Shown in pieces: positions 1-7,622 of a DNA stretch of 32,554 nucleotides; position 1 is the stretch's first letter; every line of letters begins with the position of its first letter. The position numbers were made by a program, and so were the translations under genes. Source of the stretch: an uncultured Oscillospiraceae bacterium (GTDB taxonomy: Bacteria; Bacillota; Clostridia; Oscillospirales; Ruminococcaceae); assembly GCA_934527255.1 (NCBI GenBank), contig CAKTAM010000009.1, forward strand, positions 1 through 32,554, in the 5' to 3' direction. The notes beneath the pieces were generated by a model. The model was not told where the DNA came from. It made no database searches and saw only the letters and a program-made list of their open reading frames with translations.

Positions 1-827
1 ACATCCGCCGTCTGCTCGACACCCTCAATGGTGTAGTGCACGGTGTACTCGGTGGGCTGCGTCTGGCTGTCATCCTTCACATAGTTGACAGTGTAGGTGC
101 TGCCGGTCTCGACCAGCGTACCTGCCTCGGGGTACTCCGGGTTGGTCGGGTCGAGCTTGTAGCCGGTGTACTTGTTGGCCGGGGCGGGAATGCCGCCCTC
201 GGCGATGGCGATCATCGCCGGAGCATCGTTCACCCAGGCGGTGCCGTTGACGGTGATGACATCTGCCGTCTGCTCGACACCCTCAATGGTGTAGTGAACG
301 GTGTACTCGGTGGACTGCGTCTGGCTGTCGTCCTTGACATAGTTGACGGTGTAGACGCTGCCGCTGTTGACCAGCGTGCCTGCCTCGGGATATTCCGGGT
401 TGGCTTCATCCAGCTTATAACCGGTATACTTATTCACCGGGGCAGGAATGCCGCCCTCGGCGATGGCGATCATCGCCGGGCTGTCATTCACCCAGGCAGT
501 GCCGCTGACGGTAAAGCCGTCGGCGGGCTGTTCAATGCCCTCAATGGTATAACGGACGGTATATTCCGTTTTTTGGGTCTGGCTTTCATCTTTCACATAA
601 TTGACAGTGAAGATGGTGCCGCTGTTCACTTCGGTACCGGCCGTGGGGTAAGCCGGGTTGTTCGGATCAAGCTTGTAGCCGGTGTACTTATCGCCGGGGG
701 CGGGAATGCCGCCGTCGGCAATGGCGATGAGTGCGGGATTGTCATAGATCCACGCGGTGCCGCGCACCGTAATGGTATCGGCAGGCTGCTCGACGCCCTC
801 AATGGTGTAACGCACAGTATACTGCGT
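1..827 (-). repeat. 258-bp in-frame tandem repeats of the surface protein
   Basis: Three full copies (827-570, 569-312, 311-54) and the start of a fourth (53-1) repeat with an exact 258-bp period, equal to 86 codons. The same block can be read at 775, 517, 259 and 1 (for example CTCGACACCCTCAATGGTGT at about 274 and 16). The copies furthest into the gene are the most alike, and the first is the most diverged. Confidence 0.85.
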
Positions 828-1706
828 ATCCTGCGTCTGCGCATCATCCGGCACATAGTAAATGGTGACCACCTGATTGGCGTTGGCCACCACGGTGTAG
901 GTGGTGGGATCGACCGAATCAAACCGGTAGCCGCTGATGGTCTTGGCGTTGGCGGCGCCGAAGGTCAGCACCGTGCCTGCTTTGTACAGCACGCCCGCGC
1001 TTGCAGTGGCAATTTCGCGGCCGGTGGCCTTATCCACATAGCGGAAAGAAACCGTGCCGTACTGCCGCGTAAGGGTCAGCGAACCGTCTATGTGCAGCGT
1101 ATAAGTACCGGCCCCCACATAGTCATTTGCGCCGTTAGCCCATGCGATGCTGTTGAACACCACATCGTTGATAGCAATGGTAGTGTTGTGCTCGTGATGG
1201 AAGCTGTCGGTACCGATAGCAGCCGTCACTGTCGACAGACTTGGTTTTGACGGATACGTATAAGTACCACTGATTTCCACATAGCCCAGCGTGTACCAGC
1301 CGGAGCTATTGAGCGTCAGGCCGCTGGTGTCACCGGTGACCTTGGTATACACATATACTCTGGTCGTACCGTTGGATTTATAGCCTTGCGGCGCAACACC
1401 CTCCTCCTGCGCGCCTTCCAGCGCGGGCTGCGGCTTAACGGCCTCCTCCGAGGCGACCTCGCCCTCCAGGGCGCCCGCTATCGCGGCTGCTTCTTCGGCC
1501 AGAATCGCATCTGCGGCCGAGTTCTCCTCCTCCGCGGCCGAAGCTGCAGGCTCGCCGCTCTCCTGCACGTCAGCATCGCTGACCGCGACCTGCTGCGCAT
1601 CCGCTGGCTGTGTGCCGCTGTCTGTCAGGGCAGCCAGTGCGTTTGTCGGCAGCAGCGAGATCAGCATACATAGTGTCAGGAGCAATGCCATAAAGCTCTT
1701 TTTCAT
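1..1706 (-). CDS. Secreted tandem-repeat surface protein (5' part only)
   Basis: The frame is open from an ATG at 1706 to the left edge, giving 568 codons with no stop, so the C-terminus lies outside the window. A GGGAGG ribosome binding site sits 8 bases before the ATG. Residues 1-26 form a signal peptide (MKKSFMALLLTLCMLISLLP, cleavage near ALA|A). An Ala/Glu-rich linker follows to about residue 105, then a beta-rich region, then a MucBP-like stretch around residues 215-290 (VSFRYVDKATGREIA). From about residue 294 there are 86-residue repeats built on YTVxYTIEGVEQ, GTAWVND, KYTGYKLD and YTVNYVKD. This suggests an exported, probably wall-attached adhesin-like protein. The sorting signal would be in the missing part. 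It lies 63 bp downstream of a small gene on the same strand and has its own candidate promoter. The repeat family is inferred by pattern. Confidence 0.85.
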   Translation of the reverse strand, partial: MKKSFMALLLTLCMLISLLPTNALAALTDSGTQPADAQQVAVSDADVQESGEPAASAAEEENSAADAILAEEAAAIAGALEGEVASEEAVKPQPALEGAQEEGVAPQGYKSNGTTRVYVYTKVTGDTSGLTLNSSGWYTLGYVEISGTYTYPSKPSLSTVTAAIGTDSFHHEHNTTIAINDVVFNSIAWANGANDYVGAGTYTLHIDGSLTLTRQYGTVSFRYVDKATGREIATASAGVLYKAGTVLTFGAANAKTISGYRFDSVDPTTYTVVANANQVVTIYYVPDDAQTQDTQYTVRYTIEGVEQPADTITVRGTAWIYDNPALIAIADGGIPAPGDKYTGYKLDPNNPAYPTAGTEVNSGTIFTVNYVKDESQTQKTEYTVRYTIEGIEQPADGFTVSGTAWVNDSPAMIAIAEGGIPAPVNKYTGYKLDEANPEYPEAGTLVNSGSVYTVNYVKDDSQTQSTEYTVHYTIEGVEQTADVITVNGTAWVNDAPAMIAIAEGGIPAPANKYTGYKLDPTNPEYPEAGTLVETGSTYTVNYVKDDSQTQPTEYTVHYTIEGVEQTAD

Positions 1707-1744
1707 TATGTTGTCCTCCCGTCTTTTTTGCCTTGCAATGGTAA

Positions 1745-1772
1745 ATTATCTTGGTTGATTGCTTGTTGTCTA
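1745..1772 (-). promoter_or_regulatory. Candidate promoter for the surface protein
   Basis: On the minus strand, TAGACA (1772-1767) and GATAAT (1750-1745) are 16 bp apart, each one mismatch from the sigma-A consensus. The site begins at the stop codon of the preceding small gene. Confidence 0.45.
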
Positions 1773-2129
1773 TTGTGCCAGCAGCGTCTCCAGCTGAATC
1801 AACAGCTCCAGCACGCTGCGGAACGTCGTTTCGGTGCCGCCCTTCAGGCTGCGCAGCCGCCCCTGCCAGCTGTAGTTCTGCCGAAACAGCACCTCCAGCT
1901 CAAAATCAGCGGGCAGCACCGCATCACAGGGGCGCACCAGCGGCGGATTGGCCGCCGCCGTATCCAGCCATTCTTCCAGCAGAATAATCATGCGGGAAAG
2001 GCTGGTGAACTCTGCGCGCCGATCCAGCGCGATGCTGTGCACCTGGCCATGAAGCAGGCCGCCCGGTTCGGCGTTTACCGTCAGATGAAAGGTGTTGAGA
2101 CCCATCGGCATCATTCGGTTTTCTCGCAC
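1770..2129 (-). CDS. Small conserved clostridial protein of unknown function
   Basis: The call is 119 residues from a GTG at 2129, chosen because GAGGGGG precedes it at good spacing; the frame stays open upstream to 2225 without a comparable site. There is no signal peptide or membrane segment. The C-terminal part (FRQNYSWQGRL, then TFRSVLELLIQLETLL) resembles a short conserved protein I recall in clostridial genomes beside BTAD-type regulators; that link is from memory and unproven. A TATAAT lies upstream at about 2185-2195. The gene sits between the regulator at 2355-3590 and the repeat protein, all on one strand, so it may belong to the same surface locus. No function can be assigned. Confidence 0.65.
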   Translation of the reverse strand: MRENRMMPMGLNTFHLTVNAEPGGLLHGQVHSIALDRRAEFTSLSRMIILLEEWLDTAAANPPLVRPCDAVLPADFELEVLFRQNYSWQGRLRSLKGGTETTFRSVLELLIQLETLLAQ

Positions 2130-2244
2130 GGTTCGTCCCCCTCTTTTTCGGAAAGCTTTACAGTTTCCCCCAGTGTTCGAGTTTATTATACTCTCCCACG
2201 CTATGTTTTCGCTATGCTTTCGCACTTTTCCTCAAATTTTTCGC

Positions 2245-2291
2245 AAAAAAATTTTTACCCGCCTCCTCCAAAGCAGAGGAAGCGGGTAAAA
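2245..2291 (-). terminator. Intrinsic terminator of the BTAD regulator gene
   Basis: The sequence TTTACCCGC-C-TCCTC, a 7-base loop, then GAGGA-A-GCGGGTAAA forms a long hairpin. In the minus direction it is followed by a run of seven T residues (plus-strand A run at 2245-2251). It ends transcription coming from 3590-2355. Confidence 0.8.
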
Positions 2292-2354
2292 TTTCATCAC
2301 CGTAAACCGATCAAGCCGGCAGACCGCCCCATGTTGGCCCGACCGCTGAAAATG

Positions 2355-3590
2355 TCAGATGCTTTTGCCGGTAATGCCCGGCACCAACAGGTCGTTCATA
2401 TCACGCAGATCAAACATTTTATAGCGGAAGGCCGCTTTTGTCTGCGGAAAACGGCGGTACAGGCTGGCGTTCAGCCGATCCGTAATGGCCTTTTGCGTAT
2501 GCGGGCCCGCCCCCGGCAGCAGCACCCAGAACTGGCTTGCCCCCAGCTGGGTAAACGGGTCGCCCGCCCGCAGACAGGATTGCAGCGTCAGCTTCATCTG
2601 CTGCATATAGACGGCGTTCTTTTCCGGCTGGGTCTCGCTGCACTCCAGGCACATCATCAGCAACTGTGCCTGCGTATTGTCGCGGCGCATGGCGCGCATA
2701 TGCAGCTTGGTCACCTCGCGGAAGGTGCTGTTGTCGCAGCACAGGGCCGTGGTCTCGGCGCTGTCCTTCATCAGGAAAGAGCGCAGCCCCTCCTCGTTCA
2801 TGCCTGCGCCGTACAGCTCCTGCTCGGCCGCGTGCTTCTCGGCCTCCAGCTCGGGCGAGGGGTTCATGCCGTAATCCGTGCGGTAAAACTGCTGAATGTT
2901 CTCATAATGCTCCAGCGCGCGGCGCGGCTGGTGGCTGCGGGTAAGCGCGCGCATCAGCAGCACGTTGAACTCCTCCGCCATAGGGTCAAGCTTGACGACC
3001 CGGGTGCACAGAAGCACGGCCTCGGAATAATTTTCCGCCTGCAGCAGGTCGTGCGCCATTTTGCGGCACAGACGGATATACAGCGAACGATAATAGGTGT
3101 TCAGGCTGACACACCACAGCTCGGTCGCGGCCTCCGGCAGAAAATCGCCCTGATACAGCTCGACAGCCTGCCGCGCCTGCGGCAGAAACGCAGCCTGATC
3201 CTCCACGCCGAGGGCACGGCGCACCAGCTCTTCAAAGGCATCGGCATCCAGCCAGGTGTCCCCGTCGGGCGCCCATTTATAAAAGCCGTCCTCATACCGC
3301 ACCAGCGCCCTGGGGTTAGCAAGGCCCAGGGCCGACAGCGCATTGCGCAGGCGGCTGACGTTGTTCTGCAGGGTGGCCGCCGGGTTGCTGCTGTCGCTGC
3401 CCGGCCAGAGCAGCTCGATCAGCTCCTGTGCGGAAACGCCCTTGTCACGATGCAGGATCAGATAAGCCAGCAGCGTCCACAGACGCCCGGCGCGCCCCGA
3501 CAGACTGACCGTCTGCGGCGCGGTCATACCCTCCTGCTGCAGGGTAAAGCTGCCCAGCATGGTCACACGGATATGCCCCTTCTTTTCCAT
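2355..3590 (-). CDS. BTAD/SARP-family transcriptional regulator with degenerate GGDEF-like tail
   Basis: This 411-residue cytoplasmic regulator starts at ATG 3590, with GGGAGG nine bases upstream; a GTG directly before it at 3593 is the alternative. Residues 6-110 match the winged-helix DNA-binding domain of SARP/OmpR type (VTMLGSFTL, LLAYLILHRDKGVSAQELIE, LWPGSD, LQNNVSRLRNAL). Residues 115-270 match the BTAD helical repeat domain (LYQGDFLPE, AVLLCTRVVKLDP, ALEHYENIQQFYRTDYG). The last 120 residues contain LRAGDPFTQLGASQFWVLLPG, which lines up with the GGDEF motif region of diguanylate cyclases but reads GASQF, so catalysis is not expected. It lies just downstream of the pilus-like operon and upstream of the surface protein, so it may control one or both. 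It has its own promoter and inverted repeat upstream. Confidence 0.85.
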   Translation of the reverse strand: MEKKGHIRVTMLGSFTLQQEGMTAPQTVSLSGRAGRLWTLLAYLILHRDKGVSAQELIELLWPGSDSSNPAATLQNNVSRLRNALSALGLANPRALVRYEDGFYKWAPDGDTWLDADAFEELVRRALGVEDQAAFLPQARQAVELYQGDFLPEAATELWCVSLNTYYRSLYIRLCRKMAHDLLQAENYSEAVLLCTRVVKLDPMAEEFNVLLMRALTRSHQPRRALEHYENIQQFYRTDYGMNPSPELEAEKHAAEQELYGAGMNEEGLRSFLMKDSAETTALCCDNSTFREVTKLHMRAMRRDNTQAQLLMMCLECSETQPEKNAVYMQQMKLTLQSCLRAGDPFTQLGASQFWVLLPGAGPHTQKAITDRLNASLYRRFPQTKAAFRYKMFDLRDMNDLLVPGITGKSI

Positions 3591-3664
3591 CACGTTATCC
3601 CTCCCGGGTGTGCCGCCCGGCTGTGGCAGGCCGCACGGCGCTTGTGTTGGTATTCAATATGGTA

Positions 3665-3693
3665 AGCATACCACATTTCTTTTTGTTTGTCAC
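3665..3693 (-). promoter_or_regulatory. Promoter of the BTAD regulator
   Basis: On the minus strand, GTGACA (3693-3688) and TATGCT (3670-3665) are separated by exactly 17 bp, with a TG extended -10 element before TATGCT. It lies about 75 bp upstream of the start codon. Confidence 0.6.
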
Positions 3694-3696
3694 GGG

Positions 3697-3729
3697 TTTC
3701 ACAAACAGTTTTTTAGCGAATTTGTGAAA
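3697..3729. promoter_or_regulatory. Perfect inverted repeat, candidate operator
   Basis: TTTCACAAA (3697-3705) and TTTGTGAAA (3721-3729) are perfect 9-bp inverted arms 15 bp apart. They lie immediately upstream of the -35 box of the regulator promoter. No T-run follows in either direction, so a protein binding site fits better than a terminator. Confidence 0.5.
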
Positions 3730-3744
3730 ATGTGTCTTTCTATG

Positions 3745-4818
3745 TCAACCGCCATTCAATCTGCGGTTGACGGTCTCATAATTGGTGCAGTAGGTCAGGG
3801 CGGTCTCGGGGGTGATCTTCCCCTGCTTTACCAGATCCAGCAGGGCCATATCCATGGTGCGCATGCCCAGCGCCCCGCCGCTGGCAATGGCCGAATCCAG
3901 CTGATGCGTTTTGCTTTCGCGGATCATATTGCGGATGGCCATGGTGGTATACATGATCTCAAACACCGGCAGGGGCTGCCCATCCACGCCTGGCACCAGC
4001 TGCTGGCTGACGACCGCCTGCAGCACCATGGACAGCTGCAGACGGATCTGCGGCTGCTGCGTGGGAGGAAATGTATCAATGATGCGGTCAATGGTGTTGG
4101 CCGCGCCGGTGGTGTGCAGGCTGGAAAGCAGCAGCTGGCCAGTCTCGGCCGCCGACATGGCCACCTCGGTGGTCTCCCTGTCGCGCATTTCCCCCAGCAG
4201 GATCACATCCGGGCTTTCGCGCAGCGCGCTGCGCAGCGCCGTCACATAGCTGGGGCAATCCATGGGGATCTCCCGTTGGCTGATGATGCACTGGTCGTGC
4301 CGGTGGATGTATTCGACCGGATCCTCCAGCGTGAGGATATGGCCGCTGCGCGTGTGGTTGATCTGGTTGACGATGCACGCCAGCGTGGTGGATTTGCCCG
4401 ACTCCGCGCACCCCGTGACCAGCGCAATGCCTTTTTTCAGCTCGGCAATGCGCATGACCTCGGGCGGGATGTGCATCTGCTCGGCCGTGGGCAGGCCAAA
4501 GCGGATGACCCGCACCACGGCGGCAATGCTGCCGCGCTGCCGAAACAGGTTGACGCGAAAGCGCCCCACCCCGGGCAGCGAAAGCGAAAAGTCGTCGTCG
4601 GTAAGGCCGCCGGTGAGGCAATCGGCCGGGCGCTGCGCCAGGCGGCAGACGCCCTCGGCAAAGCTGCGGGTATCCTGCGGGGTCCAGCGGCCCTCCGCCT
4701 CCATGCGCTGCTGCTGCCCGTTTATTTTATAGGTCAGCGGCAGCCCGGCGACCGCAAAAATATCCGATGCGCCGCTGTCCACCGCACGGCGAAGAATGTT
4801 CTCGAGTTGTATTTCCAT
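3745..4818 (-). CDS. pilT: PilT-type retraction ATPase
   Basis: This 357-residue cytoplasmic hexameric ATPase belongs to the PilT/PilB/GspE superfamily, which drives pilus dynamics from the inner face of the membrane. Visible motifs are Walker A GCAESGKST (136-144), Asp box ILTLEDPVEYIH (161-172), Walker B DVILLGEMRD (204-213) and His box LLLSSLHTTG (229-238). The AIRNMIRE motif near residue 285, a hallmark of PilT-class proteins, is also present. Length is normal for PilT. GGGAG precedes the ATG by about six bases. It is the last gene of the pilus-like operon and the only ATPase in it; no PilB-type extension ATPase is encoded in the window. Either the partner is elsewhere or this enzyme does both jobs. 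Confidence 0.9.
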   Translation of the reverse strand: MEIQLENILRRAVDSGASDIFAVAGLPLTYKINGQQQRMEAEGRWTPQDTRSFAEGVCRLAQRPADCLTGGLTDDDFSLSLPGVGRFRVNLFRQRGSIAAVVRVIRFGLPTAEQMHIPPEVMRIAELKKGIALVTGCAESGKSTTLACIVNQINHTRSGHILTLEDPVEYIHRHDQCIISQREIPMDCPSYVTALRSALRESPDVILLGEMRDRETTEVAMSAAETGQLLLSSLHTTGAANTIDRIIDTFPPTQQPQIRLQLSMVLQAVVSQQLVPGVDGQPLPVFEIMYTTMAIRNMIRESKTHQLDSAIASGGALGMRTMDMALLDLVKQGKITPETALTYCTNYETVNRRLNGG

Positions 4819-4833
4819 TGCATGCTCCCATAA

Positions 4834-4864
4834 GGGGCGGCCCGACGGGCAGGCCCCGTTTTTT
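4834..4864 (+). terminator. Terminator-like hairpin in the pilT leader, antisense orientation
   Basis: GGGGC (4834-4838) pairs with GCCCC (4853-4857), with GGCCC-GGGC pairing inside, and T6 follows on the plus strand (4859-4864). On the minus strand the same hairpin lies in the mRNA just before the pilT ribosome binding site. It could block antisense transcription or tune pilT expression. Confidence 0.4.
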
Positions 4865-4873
4865 CGCTGCGGC

Positions 4874-5266
4874 TCACGGCTGCCACAGGCTCCAGCTCTC
4901 CTCGGTCGGCTGCCACTGGCTGCGGCAGCTCCACTGGGTCACCTTCCAGCCTTCGCCGTGCACCGCCAGCCGGATGGTCAGCGTCATGCCATCCACCGAA
5001 AGCGCCGTCGACAGCTGCTGCGGCGTGTGCACGGTATCGGCAGGCAGCGGGCCAAGCCCGCGCAGGTAGGCATCCGCCTCGGCCAGCCACCGCTGCCCCG
5101 CGTTCTGACAGGCGCTGCTTTGCTGCACATATTCGCCATAGCGCTGGGCGGTGCGCCGGTCGGCGGCCGCCGTGACCACCGTCAGCGCGGCCAGAATGGA
5201 GACGCACAGCATCACCGCCGCAAACAGAATGACCACGCTGCCCATGCGAAAACGTCTGCTTTCCAT
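4874..5266 (-). CDS. PilX/GspK-like minor pilin candidate
   Basis: This 130-residue protein has a short basic N-terminus (RRFRMG) followed directly by a single hydrophobic helix (SVVILFAAVMLCVSILAALT) and a soluble domain. This resembles the prepilin cleavage site G|x of PilX/GspK-type minor pilins, which often lack the conserved Glu at position 5, as here. Sequence similarity beyond the N-terminus is too low for a firm family name. A GAGGAA site lies eight bases before the ATG, and only 4 bp separate it from the upstream gene, indicating tight co-transcription within the pilus-like operon. Confidence 0.65.
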   Translation of the reverse strand: MESRRFRMGSVVILFAAVMLCVSILAALTVVTAAADRRTAQRYGEYVQQSSACQNAGQRWLAEADAYLRGLGPLPADTVHTPQQLSTALSVDGMTLTIRLAVHGEGWKVTQWSCRSQWQPTEESWSLWQP

Positions 5267-5270
5267 TGCG

Positions 5271-5678
5271 TCATTCCTCCTGCGGCAGATAGACTGCCGC
5301 CTCCAGCTGATACAGCGCTTCGCCCTGTGCCGGGCCAGCGGCGACGGTCACGGTGCACAGGCTGCCGCCTGCCGCCGCCTCATATGCGGTCTGAAAATCG
5401 ACCCGGTAAACCGCTGCCTCCGGCGTGCAGGGCTGCAGCGCCGCATCAAAATACCGTGTCTGCTCCTCCGGCAGCTGCCCGGCGCGGATGCACTCGGCCT
5501 GGCTGCGGCACAGCCCGACCGCCGCGTTATACGCATCGGCCGTGCGGCTGATGGCCGACGCCCGCACAAAAATGCACGCCAGCACCCCGCAGCACAAGGT
5601 GAACAGCAGCACAAACAGCAGCAGCGGCCCCATAAAGCTCAGGCGGCGGGCGGGACTTTTCTGTTTTTCAATCGGCAT
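5271..5678 (-). CDS. Pilin-like membrane-anchored protein
   Basis: The call is 135 residues from ATG 5678, preceded by GGGAGG at 8 bases. A GTG at 5687 is in frame but overlaps that site. The N-terminus carries basic residues, then RLSFMG and a hydrophobic helix (PLLLFVLLFTLCCGVLACIF), then a small soluble domain with several cysteines. The layout (N-terminal helix plus small globular domain, three neighbours of the same build) is that of minor pilins or pseudopilins. The start overlaps the end of the upstream gene by 11 bp, which suggests translational coupling. I do not recognise a named family. Confidence 0.65.
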   Translation of the reverse strand: MPIEKQKSPARRLSFMGPLLLFVLLFTLCCGVLACIFVRASAISRTADAYNAAVGLCRSQAECIRAGQLPEEQTRYFDAALQPCTPEAAVYRVDFQTAYEAAAGGSLCTVTVAAGPAQGEALYQLEAAVYLPQEE

Positions 5679-6126
5679 TGCCGCCACCTCCCGGGCACCA
5701 GATGTCTGCGCTGCGGCCGTCGGCCGTCACCCGCAGCAGCTCCTCGCTCTGCCAGAAGGCAGAAAAGCTCTGCACCTCGCACAGGCGGTCGGCCTTCTGC
5801 GGGTCCATGGGCAGCTCGGCGCGCAGATACTCGGTATACAGCCAGCCGTCATAGCAGTAAACACGCGTTTCATAATCGGTATCCGGGTCGCGCAGGCAAA
5901 CGGCCACGCCCTGCGGCCCCTCGCGCAGCTGTACGGCGTTTTGGCCGCCGCAGGCACTGGCCTGCGTTTGCAGATAGGCCATCGCGCTGCGCTGCCGGGT
6001 ATGCGCGCTGCGGGTCTCCACCACGGCGGTATAGCACCGCACGCCTGCGGCCGCCAGCACCAGCATGGCGCAGATGAGCAGGCCGTACAGCGCCAGCAGC
6101 AACAGCGGCGTCGTCTGCTTTTTCAT
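5668..6126 (-). CDS. DUF4860-like pilin-type membrane protein
   Basis: The protein is 152 residues with an N-terminal hydrophobic helix at about 8-28 (LLLLALYGLLICAMLVLAAA). The soluble domain has the pattern SAMAYLQTQ, DYETRVYCYDGWLYTEY, which I recall from DUF4860 proteins found in clostridial type IV pilus-like operons; this assignment is by memory of the family and is moderate. The ATG overlaps the stop of the upstream gene (ATGA, 6123-6126) and the 3' end overlaps the next gene. It probably acts as a minor subunit or assembly factor on the outer face of the membrane. Confidence 0.7.
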   Translation of the reverse strand: MKKQTTPLLLLALYGLLICAMLVLAAAGVRCYTAVVETRSAHTRQRSAMAYLQTQASACGGQNAVQLREGPQGVAVCLRDPDTDYETRVYCYDGWLYTEYLRAELPMDPQKADRLCEVQSFSAFWQSEELLRVTADGRSADIWCPGGGGNAD

Positions 6127-6437
6127 GCTCCGTTCTCCCCCCGTACCAGCACCTGCACCTCCGGCAGCTGGTTGGAGGCAAACGCCTCATACACCACAAG
6201 ATAGCTTTGCCGGTTGATGGTCAGGCCGTAATGCTCGGTCAGATACTCCAGACTTTCCGGGTAAGCGCCCTCCACCGTGTAGCACTCCACGGCGGCACGC
6301 AGCACCGCCTCACGCACGGCAGCCCGGCCGCCCTCGCGCAGGCTGTACCGCACGCCGGGCAGCAGTGCGCCAACGGCGGCCAGTACCGCCAGCAGCCCCA
6401 CGGCAGCCGGCACCCGTTTTCTCCATCTGCGATCCAT
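6123..6437 (-). CDS. Small pilin-like protein
   Basis: The call is 104 residues from ATG 6437, preceded by AAGGAG. A basic N-terminus (MDRRWRKR) leads into a membrane helix (VPAAVGLLAVLAAVGALLPG). The following segment, AVECYTVEGAYPESLEYLTEHYGL, has the look of a pilin fold: an amphipathic helix, then the Cys/Tyr-Pro loop seen in many type IV pilins. The classical prepilin signal G|FTLxE is absent. It follows the PilC-like gene by 104 bp and overlaps the next gene by four bases. It is the best candidate for the main subunit by position, but this is inference. Confidence 0.65.
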   Translation of the reverse strand: MDRRWRKRVPAAVGLLAVLAAVGALLPGVRYSLREGGRAAVREAVLRAAVECYTVEGAYPESLEYLTEHYGLTINRQSYLVVYEAFASNQLPEVQVLVRGENGA

Positions 6438-6541
6438 ATGTTCTCCTTTTTTCGGCGTGCCGCGCCGCCGGTGCGGCCCTGCGCGCCTTTGCCAAAGGTC
6501 CTGCTGCTTCTGCGGGGCCGAAAGGCCCGGCACCTGTGTGC

Positions 6542-7612
6542 TCATACGCCGCTGAGGATGCCCAGCAGCGGCAGCATGACGCTGAGCAGCGTAAAGCCCA
6601 CCGTCAGGGTCAGATAGCCGATAAGCACCGGCTCGACCCTGTCGATCGTGCCGCACAGCGCCTCCTCCGCCTCCTGCCCCAGCTGGCGGGAAGCCTCCTC
6701 CAGCGCCTGCGGCAGCAGGCCGCTCTGCGCGCCGCTGACCAGCATCTGCCCATACAGGGCGGGCAGTACCTGCCGGTGCAGCAGCGCCTGCGCCAACGGC
6801 GTGCCCTGCCGCACCTCCTGCAGGCAATCCGTCAGCGCGGCATGCAGTGCGGTGTGCGAGGTCTGCTGCAGGCAAAGCTCCAACGTGCTTTCCTCCTCCT
6901 CGCCGCTGGCCAGCAGGGTGGCTGCCGTACCCGTCAGCTGCGACACGGCCAGCAGCCGTACTGCCCGGCGGGTGACGCGGCTGTGCTCCAGCGGGCGGCG
7001 CAGCCTTTCGCGCCCGGTCGGGGTGCGCAGCTGCAGGGCCATTGCCAGCAGCACGGCGCTGACCGCCGCGCACACGCCAAGGCTGACCCAGCCGATGACG
7101 ACGGCCGCCGGTACATACGCATACGCCGAGGCCGTCACACTGCCCGTCAGGCTGTCGTACACCCGCACAAACAGCGGCAGCACCCCAAACACCAGCACGG
7201 CCAGCACAACGCACATCATCAGCAGCAGCGCCACCGGGTAAAGCACTGCGCCGCGCAGGCGGTCATACAGGCGGCTTTGCCGCTCGTAATAATCCGCCAG
7301 CCGCGGCATGGCCTCCTCCAAACGGCCGGAAAACTCGGCCGCGCGGAACACCCCCAGCGCATAGGCCGGGAAAGCCCCCGTCGCCGCCGCGGCATCGGCG
7401 AAGCTGTCGCCGCGGGCCAGCGCCTCCGCCATGCCGGCCGCCGCCGCGCGCAGCGCGGGCGAAACGGAGGCATCCTCCTCCAGAAAAGAGGCGGCGTTCT
7501 GCTGCGCAAAGAGGCCGACGGCCTCCTGCAGGGGAACCCCGGCGTGCAGCATCATGCCAAGACTGCTGCAAAACACGCTGATCTGCTGCTGCACAAGAAT
7601 CTGGTTTGCCAT
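6542..7612 (-). CDS. Type II secretion F / PilC family platform protein
   Basis: This 356-residue polytopic membrane protein starts at ATG 7612 (GGAGGA seven bases upstream). The T2SF domain occurs twice: residues about 5-140 (VFCSSLGMMLHAGVPLQEAV, FRAAEFSGRLEEAMPRLADY) and about 225-335 (TGTAATLLASG, MLVSGAQSGLLPQALEEA). Three membrane spans are seen at about 145-170, 187-213 and at the C-terminus (YLTLTVGFTLLSVMLPLLG). PilC/GspF proteins form the platform that couples the ATPase to the growing filament. It is somewhat shorter than the usual 400 residues. The Glu of the second VGExSG motif reads Ala. It lies 10 bp downstream of the transglutaminase gene in the same operon. Confidence 0.88.
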   Translation of the reverse strand: MANQILVQQQISVFCSSLGMMLHAGVPLQEAVGLFAQQNAASFLEEDASVSPALRAAAAGMAEALARGDSFADAAAATGAFPAYALGVFRAAEFSGRLEEAMPRLADYYERQSRLYDRLRGAVLYPVALLLMMCVVLAVLVFGVLPLFVRVYDSLTGSVTASAYAYVPAAVVIGWVSLGVCAAVSAVLLAMALQLRTPTGRERLRRPLEHSRVTRRAVRLLAVSQLTGTAATLLASGEEEESTLELCLQQTSHTALHAALTDCLQEVRQGTPLAQALLHRQVLPALYGQMLVSGAQSGLLPQALEEASRQLGQEAEEALCGTIDRVEPVLIGYLTLTVGFTLLSVMLPLLGILSGV

Positions 7613-7622
7613 GCTGTCCTCC

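Noticed and set aside
1..827. CRISPR array as an explanation of the periodic repeats
   Set aside because: The 258-bp period is in frame, equals 86 codons and has no spacers between short repeats.
36..1250. Long plus-strand frame of 404 codons
   Set aside because: It is antisense to the repeat surface protein, which has a signal peptide, ribosome binding site and coherent repeats on the minus strand.
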